Positions 43,887-55,252 of a stretch of 64,000 bases of DNA are shown here, one piece after another. Source of the DNA: Charina bottae. Lineage: Eukaryota > Chordata > Lepidosauria > Squamata > Charinaidae. Position numbers and translations under genes: made by a program. Each line of letters starts with the position of its first letter. Positions within the stretch are counted from its first letter, which is position 1. The stretch is taken from contig JALMGJ010000006.1 in assembly GCA_023362775.1 (NCBI GenBank), forward strand, positions 2,826,001 through 2,890,000. The letters are read 5' to 3'. The notes below the pieces were generated by a model. The model searched no databases. It was not told the DNA's origin and worked only from the letters and a program-made list of their open reading frames with translations.

Positions 43887-44050
43887 GCCTCGTCCAGATT
43901 CCAGTGAGCATGTACCAGACGGTCGTCACCAGCCTCGCGCAGGGGAACGGCCCCGTCCAGGTAGCCATGGCCCCTGTGACTGCGAGGATCACCGACAGCA
44001 CCGTCACCATGGATGGCCAGGCGGTGGAAGTTGTGACGCTGGAACAGTGA
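43887..44050 (+). CDS. NRF1: NRF1 last coding exon and stop
   Basis: Two bases complete the split glycine. The exon then reads LVQIPVSMYQTVVTSLAQGN, PVQVAMAPVTARITDSTVTM and DGQAVEVVTLEQ, with TGA at 44048-44050. It follows CACTCCAG (acceptor AG 43885-43886). It ends with the invariant NRF1 C-terminus VEVVTLEQ, so the protein is full length at this end. The seven visible exons total 1,044 nt, or 347 residues, in agreement with a family length near 503 when the missing N-terminal part (about 156 residues) is added. ATAR and DSTV are the differences I notice from the mammalian version as remembered. Confidence 0.97.
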
Positions 44051-45770
44051 CGGCGGAGGGGCCGGATCGTGACGCCACAGCTCCTTCCTCTCTTCTCCGA
44101 AATGATTTTTCTACACCTCTCCGGAAATGCAATCAGGTGGCGTTTGAGGCTTGCAACTTTGGAAGCGAAAGGGCCACGGTGACTACAAAATAGAGAGAGA
44201 AAAAGGCGTGCGCGCCGGGCCTTTAGGGGACCCACCCGGTCACACGGGAGTGAGAAGGCTCGTGCGGGGCAAGCTCCGCCCAGCTTCCCTTTCCACCTTG
44301 CATGGATCGTCCGTCCCCAAGGAGGGCGAGAAATGGAAAGGTTCCTTGCCCTCTGTTTCTGAAGTTGGGTCCAGGGCACCTCTCCCTGGCAGACTGTCCT
44401 CGTCCCATTCCCACAGAACTCTCCAAGCCAGCTCTCCGGCCATCCTCGCCTTGAGAATTAGGGCTCCTTTTAATATGGACGTAAATTTAACGAGAGAGAG
44501 AGAGAGAGAGAGAAAAGTCAAGAAGTCTTTGGGGAAAGACACTTTTCCTTCCTTGAAAAGGCATCTGAGAAAACGCGTCTCCCGGTGGAGATGGGGAAGG
44601 CCGTCCTCCGCTGACCGTGGATCCGTGTCCGAAAGAGCGGGCCTGCCTTCCGGGGCTCTTTCGTAGCCGGGTGGGATCAGACCTCCCTTCCTTCCTTTTT
44701 AAAGTCCATGCTTGAAGCCTCCAGGGATCCTTCTCCTTTCCTGCGCTGATCTGTTTTTGCTTGCGTTTTCAGAACCTCCTCCTCTGCCGTCACGAGTTGA
44801 GAAAGTTCTGAGAGAGGGGCACAGGGCACATTGCGAGGAGGGTGCCCCCTCCCCTGATGGTCCCCTTCCCCTCAGCTTCGATCCCTGAACCCTCCAACCG
44901 GTCCTTCCCGCGGTCCCGCCGTTCTGATTTGGGTCTCCTGTTCCATCCTGCAACAGGTGCCCCCTCCTGTGGACGGTGCCTTGCCGGACGTCTCGCTAGA
45001 GTCCCCTTTCTCAGTCAACATCCGTGGGGAACGGTCCTGGGTCTGCTGGCTTTCCTGGCTGGTCCAGCCCTGTGGCCTTGTCATCCTTGCCAGCAGCTCT
45101 TCGCCACCAATGCCCCGGCTGCTACGTCAGGGTCCGTCCCTGGGGCAAGGCCTGTACGTCATGCAAAGGTGTGGTGAATGGGGAGGGGCCCTGGCCACGG
45201 ATGACGAGCAGAATAGCTTTGGGGGGCAATGGTCGTTGAGTGGATGGGTGACGAGCAGCTCATCGCCGCCGAAGGCTGAATCGAGCAGCTACACTTGCTC
45301 CTTTCTGAGTGGTTCCCAGGGAGACCCACTGCCGCATCACCACTCCTAAAAATGCAAAAAAAACATCCACTCCGTCACAGACGGGTCCCGCCTCTTTTCT
45401 CACGGAATCGTACACAGTATTTAATTTTCTTCTTATTTTATTTTACACAGAAGACCATTTACCAAAATGTCTCTGCATCGGCATTTCAAGGCAAGGCTTC
45501 TCTCTCTTCCTGCCCCCCCTCCAGATTCATGTATTTACTTGGCTTTTTTTGATTAAAAAAAAAAAGGAAAATCTCAAACGTTCTTTGTATACACGTTTTC
45601 TTCTGGACGTAAATAGAAGGGAAGGGCTCCTTCCCGTGGAAACAACCCAGGTCTTTGATTTAATTTTTTTTTTTTTTTAATTTTTTAATATTATTTTTTA
45701 TTGTTGTTGTAAAGATACGTCAGGTGTGACTTTAAAGTCGTGTTTCTTTTTTATTTTTTTCCGGCAACAG

Positions 45771-45776
45771 AATAAA
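45771..45776 (+). terminator. NRF1: NRF1 poly(A) signal 1 (AATAAA)
   Basis: A canonical hexamer lies after T-rich sequence. No strong GT-rich downstream element follows within 30 bases. Confidence 0.55.
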
Positions 45777-45906
45777 GTTCTGATAAACTGAGAAATTATT
45801 TCCCTAAGACCCAAAGGAAAAAAAAACCTCTCCTTTCCTCTGCCACTACCGCCAAGAGCATGGAATTTACCTGTTGTTTCCCCCAATTCTGTCTATTTCC
45901 TCATTC

Positions 45907-45912
45907 AATAAA
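45907..45912 (+). terminator. NRF1: NRF1 poly(A) signal 2 (AATAAA)
   Basis: A canonical hexamer is followed within 15 bases by a GATGTGTCC-like GT-rich element, making this the better candidate for the distal end. Confidence 0.65.
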
Positions 45913-45930
45913 TTGTTACAGATGTGTCCA

Positions 45931-46195
45931 GAGGTTGCCATTCTTTGACGCTTCTCTTTCTTCCAAGGCAAAAGACAAAGGTTGGTTTATCCTGTGCAGA
46001 TCCAAGAGCATCTTAGGGATCTGTGGTCAGGTGCATGGTTGCGTTTGCACCGCACGGGCTCGGCTATGGTTCAGCGTCCTACAAAAAGCCACAGTTGTCT
46101 TAGCAGGTTGTGTGAATCAAATGGTCCCCTTAAGCTATTGCAGGGTCTGCTGGGGCAGAGCCGTGGCGTTCCTTAATCTGAATTCAGAGGTAAGC
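45931..46195 (+). other. Intergenic, no recognised element
   Basis: Nothing was identified before the SINE. Confidence 0.5.
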
Positions 46196-46206
46196 ATCCT
46201 GCACAC

Positions 46207-46532
46207 AAGGGGCTCCCTAAGACGCCAGGCTTGTCGATCGGAAGAGCGCAAGTTCGGAGGTTCGAGACCCTAGCCCCGCGTGACGGAGTGATCTCCCACA
46301 CCAGCCCCAGCTCTTGCCAACCTAGCAATTCGAAAGCATGCAAATGCAAGGAGATGAATAGGGACCACTTCCGTGGGATGGTAACAGCGTTCCGCGCGCG
46401 TCATGCCGGCCACATGACCGCGGAAGCCTCTTCGGACAACGCTGGCTCTTCGGCTAACAAACGGAGATGAGCACCGGCCCCTAGAGTCGGACACGACTGC
46501 ACAAATGTGCGGGGGGAACCTTTACCTTTTTT
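46207..46532 (+). mobile_element. tRNA-derived SINE, 11-bp TSD
   Basis: The flanks ATCCTGCACAC (46196-46206 and 46533-46543) are identical. A B-box-like GGTTCGAGACCCTAGCC is followed by the body GCCAACCTAGCAATTCG and GAGTCGGACACGACTGCAC, ending in TTTACC. A related antisense copy is at 63026-63366. Mobilisation by an RTE/BovB machinery is plausible but not shown here. Confidence 0.92.
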
Positions 46533-46543
46533 ATCCTGCACAC

Positions 46544-47714
46544 CAACAGTTTGGAGGCTGGCGCCTTCTACAAATAACTGAGCAGCATAGCTCTTGTTTT
46601 GCATGGCCAAAAGTTGAGGCTCAGGGCTTGCGTCTCTTTCAAACACTTCACATGCCTAAGGGCTTGGAAGGATCTCTGCTTTGAGGTCTTAAGAAGTAGG
46701 GCCAATTATAGCTTATAGCGGTATAAGCCTATAAACCAATAGCTCAGGGTTAAATCAGCTGCCTGTATTGCTGAGAATAAAGGCTGGGTCACATTTATAG
46801 TACATACGCATCTCGGATAGATTTTGCATCCGTGGAGAACCCAGGGGCCTTTCAAAGTTCGAGTCGTGGAATTGGGTTTAGGGAAAGGGAAGGAAATTCA
46901 GAGTAGTACCTGGACACACACAGGTGCTGTGTTCATTTGATTCCAACTGCTGAACCCCCCCCCCCCCCGGAATCCCTAGATGTGGGTGATTCAGCCTGTC
47001 GCCCCGTGAGAGATTGTGTTTTGGGCTAAGAACCTCCTCAGTACTCCAGAAATAGTCACGGGCAGGGTTTTAGCAGAGGCAATGTCCTCCAAATCAAAAT
47101 GAGATTTATTATTATTTATGAAACTTGTACATCCCTTCACTCCAACTGGAGTCTAAGATGTTTGCAACAAGATACAATAATAGTAAAATAATGATGAGAA
47201 GAGGGCCCTACTCAACTTCATAATTGATTAAATACATTTGAAATCATTGCTTTCCATTTATTTAATTTTTTAAAAAAACCACACAATCAAACAGCTTTTA
47301 AGAGCTTGAGACTGCTGTCTTCTGCATTAGGACTGGAAAAAACTTGTGCTTCTGGAAAACAGGTAATGCTTGTTCATTCCGTCCATATTCTAAAAGCCTC
47401 ATGACCTTGGGTGTGGTTGGGTCAAGACGGTTCCAACTATATCCAGATGTGTCGTCCTGATGTCCTCAGCCATAGTTCCCCTAACACACACACCCAATAG
47501 CTGGAGTGCCTTTATTTGGAAATAGTTGAGCCATGTTGTTTTGACTGAATAGCAGTACCAGACATTGGAGACGAGGATAAAATGGGATTTTGGGGCACTC
47601 CACTGGAAAAAAAAAACCAGGAATGGTAGCTTTTCCAGAAGAAGGATGACTCCGATTATTAGAATCTTGGGTACCCAAGTTGAGCAACTGTGAGTTGGCT
47701 TGATTGGTTATTTA
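46544..47714 (+). other. Intergenic, LINE-tail remnant only
   Basis: A poly-C run lies at about 46957-46968 and a LINE-tail-like piece at 47105-47200 (TTTATGAAACTTGTACATCC). The rest is unrecognised. Confidence 0.45.
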
Positions 47715-48000
47715 TTCATTTATTTCCTAGAACTCTAGGCTTGGGAGGGGTCCTTGAGGTCATCCAGTCCCTGCTCAGGGCAGGAATCCAAATTTAAGTA
47801 TCCCCAAGAGATGTCTGTCCAGCCTCTGTTTGGGCTCAAGCAGTGAAGGGGAGCGTTAGAGTCAGTGGTTCCTTCGTCAAAGCGTTCCACCATTAGGATT
47901 TTTTCCCCTTTTGTTTCATTTATTTTCTGCTCACAAACATTCAAACTCTCAAACAAGCCCTTATGATAAAATGAGGATTTTATTTTGTTTAACAATCCTT
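47715..48000 (-). repeat. CR1-type repeat remnant
   Basis: GGTCCTTGAGGTCATCCAGTC, GGGCAGGAATCCAA and GAGATGTCTGTCCAGCCTC are the widely shared CR1 3' vocabulary of reptiles and birds. Confidence 0.65.
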
Positions 48001-48119
48001 CAGAATGGATTTTTCCAAGGGCAACTGACAGCACGCTAAATTAAAAATGCTTTACAAACCAAACTGTTTAAACCAGCTCATGCTTAAAAAAACCTCCTCC
48101 CATGCCTTGTACAAAAGAC

Positions 48120-48300
48120 CTTGGAAAAGAAAGGCGTCTTTAAGAGTCCTACTATGCTGACCTTAATGTTTGGATAAGCTCATATTAAGAAAGGTTCCTC
48201 AGAGAACTGGGCCTTAAGCTGTTTAGGGCTTTAAAAGTCAAATTAGGCACTTAAACTGTGCTTGGAAACAGTTCTGGCCCAGATGAACCAGTAAGATAAC
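48120..48300 (-). repeat. L2/CR1-type LINE remnant
   Basis: GGGCCTTAAGCTGTTTAGGG and CTTTAAAAGTCAAATTAGGC correspond to the antisense coding part seen at 19385-19440. The piece 48251-48286 is copied at 49165-49199. Confidence 0.55.
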
Positions 48301-48440
48301 CCAGGGGTGGACCACCCACCATATGCGGGGTCTGTCCGCTGTCCATCAGCCCAAGTCGTCTCTAATGGGACTGGTGGAGATTTCTCCATCACCGGAGAGC
48401 TGATTCCTTCAAACTGGATTCCAGAAAAGGAAACTGAATT

Positions 48441-48620
48441 GTGGAGTCCTTGGTGCTCTCTGAGCCTTGTTGTTTTCTTGCAGACATTTCATGGCCAGGC
48501 TAGGCAACATCTTCAGTGCAAAAAGGGAGTAGGACTTGCTCTTTGTTTATATACCCTGGCTTGTCCTGCCTGTGTTGGTGGGGGTGTTGTTCTCTCCTTA
48601 GGAGTTCCTTGATTGGGTTG
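48441..48620 (-). mobile_element. Penelope-like 3' end, short copy
   Basis: It matches 7816-7990 closely (GGAGTCCTTGGTGCTCTC, CCAGGCTAGGCAACATCTTC, TATATACCCTGGCTTGTCC). The hammerhead core here reads GAAAU instead of GAAAC, so the ribozyme is probably dead. The copy is truncated after about 175 bp. Confidence 0.88.
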
Positions 48621-48734
48621 GAAACTGGATTTTCCATGTGCCAAGTCCATGTTCTACCTGTTAGTCATTGAAGCTGCTGCTCACAGCTGGGGAACGCTGA
48701 TTTTGTGAAAGCAAGAATACCACCCCCTCTTTTG

Positions 48735-48930
48735 ACATTTTATTTATTCAATTTATCCCCGCCCATCTCCCCGAATAGGGGACATCTAAGAACTGTCCTC
48801 CATTCCACCCTATAATCTGCCTTGGCCAATTTTGTTTGTTTTAAAAAAACACACACCATAATCCAGTGTTTCCCAACCTTGGCAACTTTAAGATACGTGG
48901 ACTTCAACTCCCAGAATCCCCCAGCCAGCC
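48735..48930. repeat. LINE tail and half of a hAT-A MITE
   Basis: A LINE tail lies at 48735-48785 (TTTATCCCCGCCCATCTCC) and the left arm of hAT-A at 48866-48930 (CAGTGTTTCCCAACCTTGGC). Confidence 0.65.
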
Positions 48931-49164
48931 GTAGACATAGAATTCTGATCCCATCATGTGGACTAGAAACCCTGCAGCCTAGTGGACTTGGGGCCATAGC
49001 TTTGCCATAAAAATCTCCAACTAGGTAGGTTTTGCTTCTCCTTTCATACAAAGCTGCAGAGCTGGGGGGGCGGTATTTCCCTTCCATGGAGGTGGGGTTC
49101 ACCACACAAGCACTTAATTAAATTTAGGTTATTCCCACACAAGAGATCAAGTGTGTAGCATTAG

Positions 49165-49371
49165 TTAAACTGTGCTGGAAACAGTTCTGGCCCAGATGAT
49201 TAAAAGAAAAAAGAGGAAAATCTCAAAAGTTCTTCGTATACAGGATTTCTTCTGGAACATAATTAGAGAGGAAGGATTCCTTCCCATGGAAACAACCCAG
49301 ATCTTTGATTTATTTATTTTTTGTTTTAAATTTTTAAATATTTTTTATTGTTGTTGTAAAGATACATCAGG
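49165..49371 (+). repeat. Displaced copy of NRF1 3' UTR joined to a local duplicate
   Basis: Positions 49198-49371 align with 45551-45724 in the NRF1 3' UTR over 174 bp in the same orientation, at about 85-90% by eye; shared words include AGGAAAATCTCAAA, GTGGAAACAACCCAG (one change) and TTTTTATTGTTGTTGTAAAG. Immediately left, 49165-49199 repeats 48251-48286. The two sources meet at a GAT shared by both. Confidence 0.88.
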
Positions 49372-49484
49372 ATGCTATTTTCCTCTCTTCTGTTCTCTCC
49401 TCTAAATTCCCCTTTTTCGGTTTAGGCTTCTTCCCCAAACTTTAACGAAGGAGCGGCATTCACTCAATGGGCGCCCCCTGGTTC

Positions 49485-51070
49485 CTTTTTTTTTTTTCTT
49501 CAAATTTTATTAGAGTTTTTGATATACATAGTTAAACGGTGAAAATGAAAAAGAAATAGAAATACAAATCAAGGAAAGAAGTAAAAGTGTATAGAAAAGA
49601 AAAGAAAAAAAGATAAAGCATAGAAATTGGTCAACTTCCGATTTATCCCTGGTCTTAGTAATTTAAAAAAAAATTATCTTACATGCTAGCTCTATATGTA
49701 ACATACAAAAACATTTCCTGTCTAATATATCAATTTATATATATTTTAGTCTTCAAAACCCCAGATAAGCTTCGCCCCACCTGCATGTTGCAAATAGTCC
49801 ATTAATGGTTTCCATTCTTTAAGATAGTAACAGTTTGGGTTTTCTTTTAATAAGCATGTCAATTTGTCATTTTCTGCCATATCCATCAGTTTTAACATCC
49901 AATCTTACATCGTAGGTAAAATCTGATTTTTCCAATTTTGGGCATATACAAGTCGTGCTGCTGTAATCATATATTGCATAATTCTTGAGAGTCCCTTGAG
50001 GGAGTTGGGCGGTGAGAAATCGAATTAATAAATAATAAATAAATAAATTCTTACAAATTGTTTTCCTATTTGTTCTTCCCATATTCCCAATAAAAATAAT
50101 TCCGGTTTAAATGGGACTCGAATTTGTAAAATATTTTGCATCAATGAATGTATCTGAGTCCAAAACTTCTTTGCAATTTCACATGTCCACCACATATGGT
50201 AAAAAGACCCCTCTTTTTTTTTACATTTCCAACACAAGTTGGAGACATTCCCATACATTTTAGCAAGTTTTTGTGGGGTCATATACCATCTATACATCAT
50301 CTTATAAAAATTTTCCTTCAAATTATAGCACAAAGTAAATTTTAACCCTTTGTTCCACATATCTTCCCATTGCTGCATTTGTATATTACGTCCAATATTT
50401 TTTGCCCATTTTATCATACAATCTTTAACTTGTTCCTCTACCATTTCTCCTTTTAACAATAATTTATACATTTTAGCAATTAAATGATCATCTGTCTCAC
50501 ATAATTGTATCTCAAATTCTGATTTAGTTTGTTCAAATTCAATTTTTTTTATCTAATTTAAATTTTTCTACAAGTTGCATATATGAAAGCCATTGGAATT
50601 TATATCCTTCTAGAGCAGAGCTTTCCAAACTGGGTGTCGGGACACGTTAGTGTGTCGGCTGCAGTGTCTGGGTGTGTCGTGGCTGCTGCTGCCTCCAAGC
50701 CCTGCCAGGATTCCACGCAGGTCCTAGTGCCTGCCTCGTGCCTTGCTGCCTCCAAACCTGCTGTGATTCCGCGCAGGTCCTAGTGCCTGCCTTGTGCCCT
50801 GCTGTAAGAGTGTGTCGCGAAATGACGCATGTCTAAAAAGTGTGTCACCAACATGAAAAGTTTGGAAAGCTCTGTTCTAGAGCAAGTTCTTCTTTTGTTT
50901 TAATTATATATTGTCCTTGTTCTTTCTTTAAAAAGTCCTTATAAGTCAGCCATTTATCTTTATTTCTTACTTCTGTTCTATGCAATGCTTCTTGCGTGGA
51001 AATCCATAAAGTCCCCTGATTCCTAAATTCACCCATTTTCTGAGCCTGCGCAAAATACTCGGCCATAAAC
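49485..51070 (-). mobile_element. L1 LINE 3' part, split by a MITE
   Basis: The antisense frame at 50025-50471 reads KFTLCYNLKENFYKMMYRWY ... KLAKMYGNVSNLCWKCKKKE ... FYHMWWTCEIAKKFWTQIH, the C-terminal zinc-knuckle-like region of L1 ORF2. More ORF2-like sequence lies right of the MITE (50880-51066, NKDKWLTYKDFLKKEQGQY). The 3' end is the T run at 49485-49497 on the + strand, that is, a poly(A) tail on the element strand. It is 5' truncated and inactive. Confidence 0.85.
50616..50874. mobile_element. hAT-B MITE inserted in L1, perfect 8-bp TSD
   Basis: The flanks TTCTAGAG lie at 50608-50615 and 50875-50882. The ends are CAGAGCTTTCCAAACTG and AGTTTGGAAAGCTCTG. It has two internal units of the 56-61-bp type. 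Insertion in L1 gives the relative age. Confidence 0.95.
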
Positions 51071-51099
51071 CGGCCAAACAGCTGAGTTTGTGGATCTGC

Positions 51100-51924
51100 T
51101 AAGCCACCAACCGCCCCCCCCCCCCTTTGACCAAGGTTAAATGAAATGCGCTTAGCATTTTGTGCAAATGCAGCTGGACGGTCTCCTTAAGCCGCAGACA
51201 GCCTTTAAAGATGGGTAAGGCGCTTGGCGCACCTGCCCCGCTCCGCGCTCTCCTTAAGGAGCTCGTCTTAGAGGCAACTGCGCGAGCCCGCTGCCCCGAG
51301 CGCCGCCGACAGGTTTTTATCCTTTGGGCGGGTGCCGGTTGCCCTGGCCTGCCTTCCGTGTTTCTGCTGCACATCAGCTTTGTCAACTCAGGATAGCAGA
51401 TCAATAAATCCTTTTTAAAAATACCTGCCAGGACATAAGGTCCGTCTTGAGCGCAGAAGTGGGGCTGCGCGTCCCCCTCCCTCCCGCCCCTCCCCCAGCC
51501 CTGCAGGGTCTGCTGTGCATTTGGCGTTATTTTTAAGTGCAGAGAGCCCTAATCCAATCCTCATCCGATATCCGCAGAGCTTAGTCCAAATGCGCCAGCG
51601 ACGGTGGCCTAGATTCCGCTCCCGCAGCCGGCTTGCTCAGCGGCAAACGGGGAATCGCACTGGCACCTCACCGGACTGGGGGGACGCGGGGGGCGGGTGG
51701 AGGGGCCGGTGGAAAAGCGGCTGGGGAGGGGGACCTTCCTACCAAGAAGGGCAAGGGTGGCCAGAGAAGGCAGAAGCCTTGGCAGGACCGGAGGGGGCTT
51801 AGCTGATGCTTGCTGCGCTGCGGAAGGAGGCCGGGATGAGTGGGTGCTGGCGATCGAAAATTCTCCTGACGCAGCAGCCACCCAAGAGACCAGAGGCGTC
51901 TCAGATGTTCTGCAAAATGATTCC
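51100..51924 (+). other. GC-rich intergenic sequence, nothing recognised
   Basis: CpG-containing stretches lie at 51215-51330 and 51595-51720. No exon, repeat or RNA could be identified. It could be a regulatory island, but the evidence is only composition. Confidence 0.4.
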
Positions 51925-52500
51925 TGAGGAAGGAGGAAGGGAAGGGAAGGGAAGGGAAGGGAAGGGAAGGAAAGGAAAAGAGGAAAGGAAAAGAGGAAAG
52001 GAAAAGAGGAAACGAAAAGAGGAAACGAAAGGAAAGGAAAGGAAAGGAAAAGGAAAAGGAAAAGGAAAAGGAAAAGGAAAAGGAAAAGGAAAGGAGGAAA
52101 GGAAAGGAAAAGAGGAAAGGAAAGGAAAGGAAAGGAAAGGAAAGGAAAGGAAAGGAAAGGAAAGGAAAGGAAAGGAAAGGAAAGGAAAGGAGGAAAGGAA
52201 AAGAAGAGAGGAAAGGAAACGAAACGAAAGGAAAAGAGGAAAGGAAAAGAGGAAAGGAAAGGAAAGGAAAGATAAGGAAAGGAAAGGAAAAGAAGAGAGG
52301 AAAGGAAAGGAAACGAAAGGAAAAGAGGAAAGGAAAGGAAAGGAAAGGAAAGGAAAGGAAAGGAAAGGAAAGGAAAGGAAAGGAAAGGAAAGGAAAGGAA
52401 AGGAAAGGAAAGGGGAGAAAGATGAGAAGGAAGGGAGGAAGAGAGGGAAGGAAGGAGAGGGAGGGAATAAAGGAGAAAGAGAGATGAGGGAGGGAAGGAA
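51925..52500 (+). repeat. (GGAAA)n polypurine array, ~570 bp
   Basis: The + strand is almost wholly A and G: GGAAA pentamers with AAAAGG, AGAGG and AACG variants. Long open frames on both strands are simple-repeat artefacts. Confidence 0.97.
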
Positions 52501-53640
52501 GGAGCATTTGAAACCACCCAGTTGAAAGCAGAGATCTCCAGAGGCCAGAAAGGAGGCCTCCGCAATCCTATTGCGCACCCCTTCTTATCCTGCCCCAGGA
52601 TGAGCAAAACCAGAAAGGAGACTCCGTTTTCCTCTTTGTCTTACAGAGGCGGGGGGGGGGGGGGCTCTTTGGATGCCACATTTGTGTTCTACTCCTGTTT
52701 CAACCAACCTCAATCACAGCCCAAAGCAGTTCGTTCTGTACCTGTAGGTACGTGAACAAAGTGTAAATCCATTTTAAAATGTGGATTTGCTTCATGCCCA
52801 CATGCAGACACTGACGGCTGCCTGTTTCAAAGGAGACCTCATCTTAAAAGAAGCATTTCCTTTGGGGGGGGGGGGCGCAGGCTGTTCATCTGTCTCTTTT
52901 TGGAAGTATTTGTACAATTAGTAGCAGGAGAGATGCCAAGAGACTGGATGCTTTTTTGCCTGGGTTTTCTTTCAGGATTGGAGACGAAAATATTTTAATT
53001 TCTTCATCAATGCGGTGACACTCAGCGCTGCATTCAACAACTTCTGGGTTGTATTATCTACAACACATCCCATCAACTCAGTTACAAACCAAACAGCGAC
53101 ATTCACACATTGCGCTGAGCTGGGTTTTGCTTCGTGGCTTAATGTGTTGTGCGAATCTAGCCTACTAGGTTAGTGCATTGTGCAAATCCAGAAAAAGTGT
53201 TAATTGCGTAATCAGGTTAAGTGTGATAGCATGTTTCAGCCCTAATGCGTGTTAAACTGCTTGTAAACTGGAACTGCAGCTGACCAGAATTTAACAGAGA
53301 AAGAACAGAGCCTCAGTCAGCCCTCTTCCTCCTCCTCCTCCTCCTCCTTCTTCTTGTTCTTCTTCCTGTTTTTGGTGCTGCGATTAACTCCAAGGGCAGA
53401 AAAAGAGACAGGAACACACACGCATAGTCTTCTCTAAAGTGTAATTATGTTAGCGTTGCAATGCTTTTAGGTAATTCGTGTGTATTTCCAATATATAGTG
53501 GTCGTAGCTCAACTAACTATACATATGCAGGTCTATGCAGACAATTAAACATACATAATGTGGGGTTTTTTTTAATGTACATGCAGTTTTGTTCAGACAC
53601 GTGAGAATGAGAGTCACAATTCTTGGGTTGGAGGCAAAAA
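52501..53640 (+). other. Intergenic, poly-G and (CCT)n only
   Basis: Poly-G runs lie at about 52649-52662 and 52865-52875, and (CCT)n at 53328-53347. The rest is unrecognised. Confidence 0.5.
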
Positions 53641-53649
53641 TGTTCATCG

Positions 53650-53830
53650 AAACTGTTACACTAGTGTCTTCAAGTCAATCTTAACTCATGGTGACCGTTT
53701 GGACAAGTCCCTACAGTTTTCTTGGCAAGATTTTCAGAAGTGGTTTGCCATTGCCTCCTTTCTGGGGCTGAGAGAAGGTGACTGGCCCAAGGTCCCCCAG
53801 CTGGCTTTGTGCCTCAGGCAGGACCGGAAC
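53650..53830 (-). mobile_element. tRNA-derived SINE remnant, antisense
   Basis: GAAGTGGTTTGCCATTGCC and CTGGCCCAAGGTCCCCCAG are the reverse complement of the body at 23138-23355. Confidence 0.75.
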
Positions 53831-54944
53831 TTATTTAATTATCAAATTTCGCCACCGCCCATCTCCCCCAAAAGAGGGACTTAGCGTCTCCCGGTTGCTC
53901 CTTTGTATTTGATTCCCTTTTTTTCTACATATACTGGAACAATAGAGATTTTTTTTAAGACGCCCCTTACCACACCATTTTAATCAACTCTAATTTTCTT
54001 TCCTTTGCTCTAAAACCCTTTTTCATTCTAGCATTCAAAAACAGATGGAAAAGCATTGAAGGATCAAATTAAAGATCGATTTAAATTAACGCGGTAAACT
54101 TGCGCTACTTTTAAGTGCATTCGATACTGACGACGCGTGGAATGATCCGCGCGGTTTCTGCCACCGTCCCCTTCTGCAGTTTAAAGTTTTTGAGCAGCTC
54201 CGTAACGGGGCTGGAGAATGCTGCGGCATTAGAAGGAAGAAGAAGAATTCCACCCATCCTCCAAGCGGGGAGCGGCAGATCCAGATTCACCTGAAAGGTG
54301 TTGGGGGAAAAGGGGAACGAAAACGGAACGGCCATCCCGGCGTATCCGCTCCCAGCGCAGAAGCATCCTGGCTGACTCTGATCAAAGAATGTGAGCCCCC
54401 CTCCCCCCCCCCCGCCTCTGACATGGTGTAACTCGAGACACGGATGTGGGGCCAGACCTGTTCTTGCTTTTGATTTCCAAAGACTGACAGGCGTTAAAGC
54501 AGCCGGCGCCCTTGTCCTCGTGGCGCAGCAGCCGCGTTCTGCTTTTTCATCCCCCGGGAGAGCCTGCGGGTGCTCCCTTCTTCTCCCCTGGGACCCCCAC
54601 CCACAGCCCTGCGTAATTCAGCCCCCTGGCTCCCACGCTCTGCCGCGCACCGGGAAGAACTGGGCCCCAGGGAGCCAGGGGTCGAAAGAAGCAAGCGCCG
54701 GCAAGGCAGCTGGGATTAAGTGGTGGGAAGGGGGTTGTGTGCGCGCATGTACGCGCCGAAGGATATACTTGTTCCCCTTGGTCAGGGAACAGCGTTGCTT
54801 TCTGCACTTCTAAGCCCCCACAGAGCTAAGGCAGAAGCAATTTCTAGAGGGGTTGGATGTCAACATCCATCATTCCCAGCTGAAGCCCCTCCTTTCTAGA
54901 GGACATAAGGCTGGGGAAGGCTGATCTGTATGTTTAGCTTAGAG
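53831..54944 (+). other. Intergenic, nothing recognised
   Basis: A LINE-tail scrap lies at 53835-53880 (CACCGCCCATCTCCCCC) and a poly-C run at about 54398-54411. The GC-rich stretch 54480-54760 has no recognisable product. Confidence 0.45.
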
Positions 54945-55115
54945 CAGTGTTTCTCAACCTCGGCCACTCTAAGATGTGTGGACTTCAACTCCCAGAATTC
55001 CCCAGCCAGCGTGCTGGGAATTCTGGGAGTGGAGGTCCTTGCATTCCTTGCTGGCTGGGGAATTCTGGGAGTTGAAGTCCACATCTCTTAAAGTGGCCAT
55101 GGTTGAGAAACACTG
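54945..55115. mobile_element. hAT-A MITE with extra central inversion, 7/8 TSD
   Basis: The flanks are GCTTAGAG and GCTTAGAC. The arms start CAGTGTTTCTCAACCTCGGC. An extra inverted piece of the arm (GGAATTCTGGGAGTGGAGGT) sits in the centre. Confidence 0.9.
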
Positions 55116-55252
55116 GCTTAGACCCATCCCCCCATACACACTGTTTGCATTCACACAACACATTTAACCTGGATGCTAAATTAATCCCTTTGGGAGTTGC
55201 ACAAAATGATGGGCTATACACTAACCAGGCCAACTGGCTTCACAGAGCCACT

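Larger units (their letters stand above)
44051..45930 (+). other. NRF1: NRF1 3' UTR
   Basis: Sequence after the stop shows no recognised transposon for nearly 1.9 kb, unlike the flanking DNA, which supports its being transcribed and constrained. It includes a (GA)n tract at about 44492-44512 and T-rich runs at 45662-45710. The end is set by the second AATAAA; the transcript end is inferred. Confidence 0.75.

Noticed and set aside
51609..52607. Open frames of up to 332 codons on both strands
   Set aside because: They are translations of the (GGAAA)n pentamer array; such repeats have no stop codons in several frames on either strand. The residues are only Ser/Phe/Pro/Leu or Gly/Lys/Glu/Arg.
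54740..54765. Possible NRF1 binding site (GCGCGCATGTACGCG)
   Set aside because: It lacks the GCGCATGCGC palindrome; it has only a half-site in a GC-rich area, which is expected by chance.
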